Below, in pieces: positions 1 through 3,988 of a DNA stretch of 5,919 nt; position 1 is the stretch's first letter; every line of letters begins with the position of its first letter. The DNA is from Candidatus Puniceispirillum sp. Lineage in GTDB: Bacteria; Pseudomonadota; Alphaproteobacteria; Puniceispirillales; Puniceispirillaceae. Position numbers and translations under genes: made by a program. The stretch is taken from contig JABJBD010000197.1 in the NCBI GenBank assembly GCA_018668795.1, positions 1 to 5,919 on the forward strand. Direction: 5' to 3'. The notes beneath the pieces are model-generated. The model did not search any database. It worked only from the letters and a program-made list of their open reading frames with translations, and was not told the DNA's origin.

Positions 1-1480
1 CGACGGCAAGGGCGGCATTACCGTCACTGTTCATGTCTCGCCGCAAGCCGTTTTGACCATCGATGTTCAGGCCGGACTGCATGACCGCGCCGCTGGTCTG
101 GCTGTTGATGTCGGGTCTACCACACTGGCGATGTATCTCTGTGATCTGGCTGACGGAAGTATCCTTGCCTCTGCCGGGGTCATGAACCCGCAGATCCGGG
201 TTGGCGAAGATGTTATGAGCCGGGTTTCCTGGGCCATGCTGAACGAAGATGGTGCTGCAGACATGACCCTGGCTGTCAGGGCGGAACTGGATCGTATGGT
301 GGATCTGGTGCTGGTGGATGCAGGACTGCAGCGCGAAGACGTTCTGGATGCCGTGCTGGTTGGTAATCCGGTCATGCATCATCTGCTTTTGGGCATTGAT
401 CCGCTGGAACTTGGTGGCGCGCCATTCGCATTGGCTGTTGATACGGCGCTTAATCTGAAAGCCAGTGATCTTGGTCTGGCTTTGAATCAGGGTGCGCGCG
501 CCTATATCCTACCTTGTATTGCGGGGCATGTCGGGGCAGATGCGGCAGGTGTCGTGCTTGCCGAAGCGCCGCAGAAAACTGATAAAATGACATTGCTTGT
601 CGATGTTGGCACCAATGCCGAGATTGTTGTTGGCAATCGTGATCGGCTTCTGGCCACGTCCTCACCTACAGGGCCAGCTTTTGAAGGGGCGCAAATCTCG
701 TCTGGACAACGTGCCGCCCCGGGGGCGATTGAACGTGTCCGTATTGACCCCGTAACGCTGGAACCCCGTTTTCGTGTGATTGGCGTCGATCAATGGTCAG
801 ATGAAGACGGCTTTAACGATGCGGTAAAATCCACGGGTATTAGCGGTATTTGTGGCTCGGGCATTATTGAAATTTTGGCTGAAATGTATTTGTCTGGCAT
901 CATCACTATGGATGGCGTGATCGATGGCGATAAAGCTGCTATCAGCCCACGGATTGAGGCTGATGATCGAACTTTCCGCTATCGTGTCAGCGATACTGTG
1001 ACGGTCACTCAGAATGATGTGCGCGCGATCCAGCTTGCCAAGGCTGCCCTGTATGCTGGTTTCCGCCTGTTGATGGACAAAATCAATATTGACCAGATCG
1101 ACAAGGTTGTGCTGGCGGGTGCCTTTGGCACACATATTGATCCCAAATATGCGATGGTGCTTGGCATGATTCCCGATTGCGAGCTGGATAATGTCCGCGC
1201 GGCAGGCAATTCGGCTGGTGCGGGCGCGCGTATGGCCTTGCTGAACAAAGGCGCGCGTGCTGAAATTGAACAGGCTGTGCGCAATATTGAAAAAATCGAA
1301 ACGGCGATTGAACCATCATTTCAGGATCATTTCGTCAAGGCCATGGCGATACCGCATAAAAGCGACCCCTATGCCAAGCTGGCCGCCGCAGTTACCTTAC
1401 CTGAACGTATTCTGACAGCCCAAGACGCCCCCGCGCTTGAAGGTGGCCGTCGTCGGGGTGGGCGTCGGCGCACCAGCTAG
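1..1480 (+). CDS. ASKHA-domain reductive activator of corrinoid proteins (DUF4445/RACo-like), 5'-truncated by the window edge
   Basis: The reading frame is open from position 2 to the TAG at 1478-1480, giving 492 visible residues. A TTG at 53 could be taken as a start, but coding sequence clearly continues upstream of it, so the true start is off-window. Family members of this type are about 630-700 residues, with an N-terminal 2Fe-2S ferredoxin domain and linker; I infer those are the missing part. Visible family signatures, in order: phosphate-binding DVGSTT (107-124), LVGNPVMHHLLLGIDP (356-403), second phosphate loop VDVGTNAE (599-622), SPTGPAFEGAQISSGQRAAPGAIE (664-735, positions approximate), GICGSGIIEIL (845-877) and adenosine motif AGAFGTHIDP (1115-1144). 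The ASKHA fold belongs to the actin/Hsp70/sugar kinase superfamily. Known members (RACo, RamA) couple ATP hydrolysis to reduction of inactive Co(II) corrinoid proteins to Co(I). No cysteine cluster follows the ASKHA core, so the C-terminal 4Fe-4S ferredoxin of RamA is absent. The protein ends in an Arg-rich tail. The family call is firm; the partner corrinoid protein and methyl donor cannot be told from this window. Confidence 0.9.
   Translation, partial: DGKGGITVTVHVSPQAVLTIDVQAGLHDRAAGLAVDVGSTTLAMYLCDLADGSILASAGVMNPQIRVGEDVMSRVSWAMLNEDGAADMTLAVRAELDRMVDLVLVDAGLQREDVLDAVLVGNPVMHHLLLGIDPLELGGAPFALAVDTALNLKASDLGLALNQGARAYILPCIAGHVGADAAGVVLAEAPQKTDKMTLLVDVGTNAEIVVGNRDRLLATSSPTGPAFEGAQISSGQRAAPGAIERVRIDPVTLEPRFRVIGVDQWSDEDGFNDAVKSTGISGICGSGIIEILAEMYLSGIITMDGVIDGDKAAISPRIEADDRTFRYRVSDTVTVTQNDVRAIQLAKAALYAGFRLLMDKINIDQIDKVVLAGAFGTHIDPKYAMVLGMIPDCELDNVRAAGNSAGAGARMALLNKGARAEIEQAVRNIEKIETAIEPSFQDHFVKAMAIPHKSDPYAKLAAAVTLPERILTAQDAPALEGGRRRGGRRRTS
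1442..1471 (+). repeat. Imperfect tandem 15-base repeat encoding GGRRR-GGRRR
   Basis: Two adjacent 15-base units, 1442-1456 and 1457-1471, each encode Gly-Gly-Arg-Arg-Arg. They differ mainly at third codon positions (GGC/GGG, CGT/CGG, CGG/CGC). They form the basic C-terminal tail of the corrinoid-activator protein, followed only by Thr-Ser and the stop. Confidence 0.75.
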
Positions 1481-1492
1481 GGGTGCTGGCGA

Positions 1493-1672
1493 TCAGTCGG
1501 CACTTTCGCCATTACCGCCACTACCGCCTGTTTCATTTTTGAGCTGCTTTGCCAGCTTTCTTGCGTGTGCCCAACTGGCAATGAACATCCATCCCAGCGC
1601 CAGCGCCGCAATCGCATAGCTTGCCCAAATAAACCCGCCAAATTGTCCCATCTCGAACAGATTGCCCATCAT
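1493..1672 (-). CDS. ccmD: Heme exporter protein CcmD, small membrane protein of cytochrome c maturation
   Basis: This small gene encodes 59 residues, from ATG at 1672-1670 to TGA at 1495-1493. The start overlaps the ccmC stop as ATGA, which points to translational coupling; no strong Shine-Dalgarno sequence is needed or seen. The protein has a short N-terminus rich in Gly and Phe (MMGNLFEMGQFGGFIW), one membrane segment at about residues 13-34 (through SYAIAALALGWMFIAS), then a basic stretch HARKLAKQLK and a Gly/Ser-rich acidic tail ending GGNGESAD. This matches CcmD: tiny, one transmembrane helix, cytoplasmic basic C-terminus. Known role: CcmD joins the CcmABC complex and is needed for release of holo-CcmE. 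It is the last gene of the operon here; the expected neighbour ccmG is not downstream. Sequence conservation in CcmD is weak, so the call rests on size, topology and position after ccmC. An ORF on the opposite strand (1437-1619) covers much of the same DNA and is a shadow. Confidence 0.88.
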   Translation of the reverse strand: MMGNLFEMGQFGGFIWASYAIAALALGWMFIASWAHARKLAKQLKNETGGSGGNGESAD

Positions 1673-2403
1673 ATGCCACCATCATTGCCAAGACGTTTCA
1701 GTTCGATATTGGCGATCCGCCGTGCGGCAATCAGTGCCCGCATCCGCAAAATGACAACGAGTGCGAAATAGCCATGACAGGCGATCAGCATCAGAATAAG
1801 CGGCGTCAGCATCGACGCATCAATAGCTGGCCCTCCGCGTCGCAGAATACTGGCAGGTTGATGCAATGTATGCCACCAATCGACTGAAAATTTGACAATC
1901 GGCACATTGACCAGCCCGACCAACGCCAGCAAGGCGGCGGGACGACTGCCACGTTCGGGACGGTCAAAGCCATTCGCCAGCGCGATCACCCCAAGATAAA
2001 AGAAAAACAGGATCAACATCGAGGTCAGTCGCGCATCCCATACCCACCATGCGCCCCACATCGGCTTGCCCCACAAGGCACCGGTAACCAATGTCAGAAA
2101 GGCAAACATCGCCCCAACAGGCGCTATGGCACGCGCCGCAATATCAGCCAGCGGATGCCGCCAGACAATATAGAACAAGCCGCATAGACCCAGCCCAACA
2201 TAGCCAAATAACGCCAGCCATGCGGATGGCACATGTATATAGATAATCCGCACGGTTTCGCCTTGCTGGTAATCGGGCGGCGACGCAAACAATCCCAGAT
2301 AAAGCCCATAGGCCATCGTTACCGCTGTTACCAATAACAGCGGGCGGAATAGCCAGTCGGCGATGCGCATAAAGCGCGTTGGGTTTGCCATAAAATCAAA
2401 CAT
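1669..2403 (-). CDS. ccmC: Heme exporter protein CcmC (WWD-family heme-handling protein)
   Basis: The 244-residue membrane protein has about six transmembrane helices, near residues 19-39, 56-79, 93-110, 126-145, 155-172 and 197-219. The diagnostic tryptophan-rich WWD signature is present as WGKPMWGAWWVWDARLTS (residues 111-128), flanked by the two conserved heme-ligand histidines: H57 in HVPSAW and H178 in WWHTLHQ. These correspond to H60 and H184 of E. coli CcmC. Known role: CcmC binds heme at its periplasmic face, presents it to CcmE and is required for the covalent heme-CcmE bond. The ATG at 2403-2401 is the best start: an in-frame TGA lies 11 codons upstream (2436-2434), and the N-terminus (MFDFMANPTRFMRIADW) fits the family. 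The Shine-Dalgarno is poor; AAAAAGGG sits about 15 bases upstream. The gene follows ccmB after 45 bases and overlaps ccmD by 4 bases. Length is normal for the family. Confidence 0.97.
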   Translation of the reverse strand: MFDFMANPTRFMRIADWLFRPLLLVTAVTMAYGLYLGLFASPPDYQQGETVRIIYIHVPSAWLALFGYVGLGLCGLFYIVWRHPLADIAARAIAPVGAMFAFLTLVTGALWGKPMWGAWWVWDARLTSMLILFFFYLGVIALANGFDRPERGSRPAALLALVGLVNVPIVKFSVDWWHTLHQPASILRRGGPAIDASMLTPLILMLIACHGYFALVVILRMRALIAARRIANIELKRLGNDGGI

Positions 2404-2452
2404 GCCCGTGTGATATAGCCCTTTTTGTTGAAATCACAATATCCAGCTTCAT
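2396..2452 (-). other. Possible 18-codon coupling mini-ORF bridging ccmB and ccmC
   Basis: On the minus strand an ATG at 2452-2450 overlaps the ccmB stop (TGA, 2451-2449) as ATGA. It opens an 18-codon frame (MKLDIVISTKRAISHGHV) that ends with TGA at 2398-2396, just inside ccmC. The ccmC ATG (2403-2401) lies in another frame and is 3-5 bases from that stop. The arrangement would let ribosomes finishing ccmB re-initiate and be delivered to the ccmC start, which otherwise has only a distant Shine-Dalgarno. It may be a chance frame; I do not claim a functional peptide. Confidence 0.3.
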
Positions 2453-3162
2453 GATCCGCTACCACCGTCACTCTCACTCAGTGCCATCGCCGCCACTGGC
2501 GGGGCCAGTGCCAGCAACAGCATCGCCAGCGCTCCCGATAGCATCAGATGCGGCGTCACGATCACAGACATGTCTGGCTGCGATGCCATAACGCCGAAAA
2601 TCAGCACGGGTACCGCCAATGGCAGAACCAGCAAAGCCATCAGCCCGCCGCCGCGTCGCGCCCCTTGCGCCAATGCCGCGCCAATGATCCCCAGCAAGGT
2701 CAGACTGCAACTTCCCACTGCCAGTGCCACCATTAACGCACCTAATTGATGCAGTGGCATATGTAACATGATCGCCATCAAAGGCGTTGTCAGCAACAAC
2801 GGCACCCCGGTTTTCACCCAATGCGCCATGGCCTTGGCCACCGCATACAGCCCCAGCTGATAAAAACTGCCCATTGGCGGTTCGCCAGACACAACATCAA
2901 CCACCGGAATGCTGATCTGGTCAAGCCAGCCATCACGCACATCATCGGCAAACAGCCCGTCAAATCCGGCCAGAATCGATAACAAGGCCGCGATCCAGAT
3001 GATCGGTACGGCCAGCGGTTCCAATATCGCCGCCGACGGGCCAAAGGCCAGCGGAAATAGCGCGATAATAATGACAAAGAAAATCAGCATGACCGCAACA
3101 TCTTGCCGGTTACGCCAGCCAATGGTCAGATCACGTTTTATCTGGGCGTGAAAGTTATGCAT
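2449..3162 (-). CDS. ccmB: Heme exporter protein CcmB, membrane subunit of the CcmAB ABC complex
   Basis: The 237-residue integral membrane protein has about six hydrophobic helices (from about residue 23 onward). Family landmarks are visible: the N-terminal amphipathic QIKRDL region, ALFPLAFGP (residues 34-42), IIWIAALLS (54-62), the cytoplasmic LFADDVRDGWLDQ (70-82), AKAMAHWVKTGVPLLL (109-124), and the late loop ARRGGGLMALLVLPLAVPVLIF (168-189). Known role: CcmB pairs with the ATPase CcmA and, with CcmC and CcmD, drives release of heme-loaded CcmE; it does not itself export heme. The start at 3162-3160 has a good Shine-Dalgarno (AAAAGG, 9 bases upstream) inside the end of ccmA, which it overlaps by 8 bases. 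The protein is slightly longer than the usual ~220 residues, because of an extra stretch of about 13 residues between DVRDG and AKAMAHW and a Gly/Ser tail (SDGGSGS). The frame is unbroken through both. Confidence 0.96.
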   Translation of the reverse strand: MHNFHAQIKRDLTIGWRNRQDVAVMLIFFVIIIALFPLAFGPSAAILEPLAVPIIWIAALLSILAGFDGLFADDVRDGWLDQISIPVVDVVSGEPPMGSFYQLGLYAVAKAMAHWVKTGVPLLLTTPLMAIMLHMPLHQLGALMVALAVGSCSLTLLGIIGAALAQGARRGGGLMALLVLPLAVPVLIFGVMASQPDMSVIVTPHLMLSGALAMLLLALAPPVAAMALSESDGGSGS

Positions 3163-3823
3163 CTTTATGCGCCTTTTGCCCTAGCGTCCAAATCTGCCGT
3201 TTGGTGCCAAGCTTTGCAACCAGATCAAGATGCGTTGCCGCCAGCACCATGCCGCCGTTGCCAATATGCGCACATATGATTCTGGCCAGCGCGTCATTTG
3301 CATCATCATCAAGCCCTACATTGGGTTCATCCAAAAGCCATAAAGCTGTTTCCGGACCAAGCATCAACCGTGCCAGAGCCAGCCGCCGCCTTTGTCCGCG
3401 TGACAATGAACGCACCATGCTGTCGGCAAAATCCATACAGCCAAGCACCGCCAGTGCTACCTCAATCTTCTGCTTATCACCATAGCCTGTCATCGCTGCC
3501 CAGCTTTGCAGATTCTCACGCCCGCTCATCAGGCTGGACAGGCCATCTTGATGCCCAACATACAGCCGTGCCGCATCACCGCTGGCGGTTCTGCCTGCCG
3601 CCGCCGCACATCTAATGATACCGCTTGCCACAGGAATCCGTCCGGCAATCGCCCGCAACAGGGTTGTTTTGCCTGCGCCATTGCCCCCATGCACAAGCCC
3701 AAGCTGACCATAATCAAGATGGTTGCTGAAATCATGAATAACGGGCCTGATGCCGCGCATAATCGTCACCGCGTCAAGCCATAGCCCCGAATGCATGCGC
3801 ATAGATGTATCATCACTAGCCAT
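3155..3823 (-). CDS. ccmA: Cytochrome c biogenesis ATP-binding protein CcmA
   Basis: The 222-residue ABC ATPase is close to the family's usual 200-215. Nucleotide-binding motifs appear in order: Walker A GGNGAGKTT (residues 46-54, with Gly where Pro is more usual at the second position), Q-loop region VGHQDGL (89-95, Q92), ABC signature LSRGQRRR (140-147, the CcmA-like variant of LSGGQ), Walker B ALWLLDEP (160-167, catalytic E166), D-loop VGLD (169-172) and H-loop ATHLD (196-200, H198). Known role: a cytoplasmic subunit whose ATP hydrolysis drives release of holo-CcmE from CcmC/CcmD. It is the first gene of the operon and lies divergent to acnA. The ATG at 3823-3821 is chosen; an AGGT stretch about 11 bases upstream is a modest ribosome-binding site, and Met8 or Met10 are possible alternative starts because the family often begins nearer the LxLxxVTxxRG element (here LWLDAVTIMRG, 14-24). 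The 3' end overlaps ccmB by 8 bases. Confidence 0.96.
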   Translation of the reverse strand: MASDDTSMRMHSGLWLDAVTIMRGIRPVIHDFSNHLDYGQLGLVHGGNGAGKTTLLRAIAGRIPVASGIIRCAAAAGRTASGDAARLYVGHQDGLSSLMSGRENLQSWAAMTGYGDKQKIEVALAVLGCMDFADSMVRSLSRGQRRRLALARLMLGPETALWLLDEPNVGLDDDANDALARIICAHIGNGGMVLAATHLDLVAKLGTKRQIWTLGQKAHKDA

Positions 3824-3880
3824 GCCGCATGTTTACCTGCCAAATCGGCCTTTGGTCTAGTGGTTTTCAAAAATTCCATC

Positions 3881-3909
3881 TGGAAAAAACATGCAGAACG
3901 CGCTATAAG
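3881..3909 (+). promoter_or_regulatory. Candidate sigma-70-type promoter for acnA
   Basis: TGGAAA (3881-3886, 4 of 6 matches to TTGACA) and TATAAG (3904-3909, 5 of 6 to TATAAT) are separated by exactly 17 bases. Transcription would begin near 3915-3917, leaving a leader of roughly 72-75 bases before the acnA start. The assignment is by inspection only; the -35 is poor. It overlaps the TTCCA-TC-TGGAA inverted repeat. Confidence 0.35.
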
Positions 3910-3973
3910 GTCAATGACCGCGTTGAGGCGCTCCTCATGCTGGCCAGCTCTGTTATTTGTGAAGTTCAACCGT

Positions 3974-3980
3974 AAAGGGG
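3974..3980 (+). promoter_or_regulatory. Ribosome-binding site of acnA
   Basis: AAAGGGG lies 8 bases before the ATG at 3989-3991. It decides the start: the same frame is also open from an ATG at 3914, but only the 3989 start has a Shine-Dalgarno at good spacing and gives a family-typical N-terminus. Confidence 0.7.
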
Positions 3981-3988
3981 AAACCGCC

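Larger units (their letters stand above)
3824..3988. promoter_or_regulatory. Divergent intergenic region between ccmA and acnA
   Basis: These 165 bases separate two divergent starts and must carry the start signals for both units. An AT-rich core lies at about 3861-3890. Short symmetric elements seen are TTCCA-TC-TGGAA (3874-3885), TGAGG-CGCT-CCTCA (3924-3937, a possible small hairpin in the acnA leader) and the perfect 10-base palindrome GCTGGCCAGC (3939-3948). For ccmA, a TTGACC -35-like hexamer is present on the minus strand (3914-3909), but its -10 at 17-base spacing (TGTTTT, 3891-3886) is weak. I cannot match any element to a named regulator such as IscR, RirA, Irr or Fnr. Confidence 0.5.

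Noticed and set aside
53..55. TTG at 53 as the true start of the activator gene
   Set aside because: The frame is open to the left edge with coding-like sequence (DGKGGITVTVHVSPQ), and the family has an N-terminal ferredoxin domain and linker before the ASKHA core. The TTG has no Shine-Dalgarno.
1470..1486. Stem GCACC-N7-GGTGC at the convergent gene ends as a terminator
   Set aside because: The stem is only 5 base pairs, it begins inside the activator coding sequence, and no run of T follows on either strand.
1437..1619. 60-codon plus-strand ORF overlapping the end of the activator gene and ccmD
   Set aside because: It starts inside the activator CDS in another frame and runs antisense to ccmD, whose product fits its family by size, topology and position. 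The translated sequence is low-complexity Pro/Ala/Ser.
2474..2821. 115-codon minus-strand ORF within ccmB
   Set aside because: It is another frame of ccmB on the same strand; its translation is Gly/Ala/Arg-rich with no recognisable motif, while the ccmB frame carries all the conserved elements.
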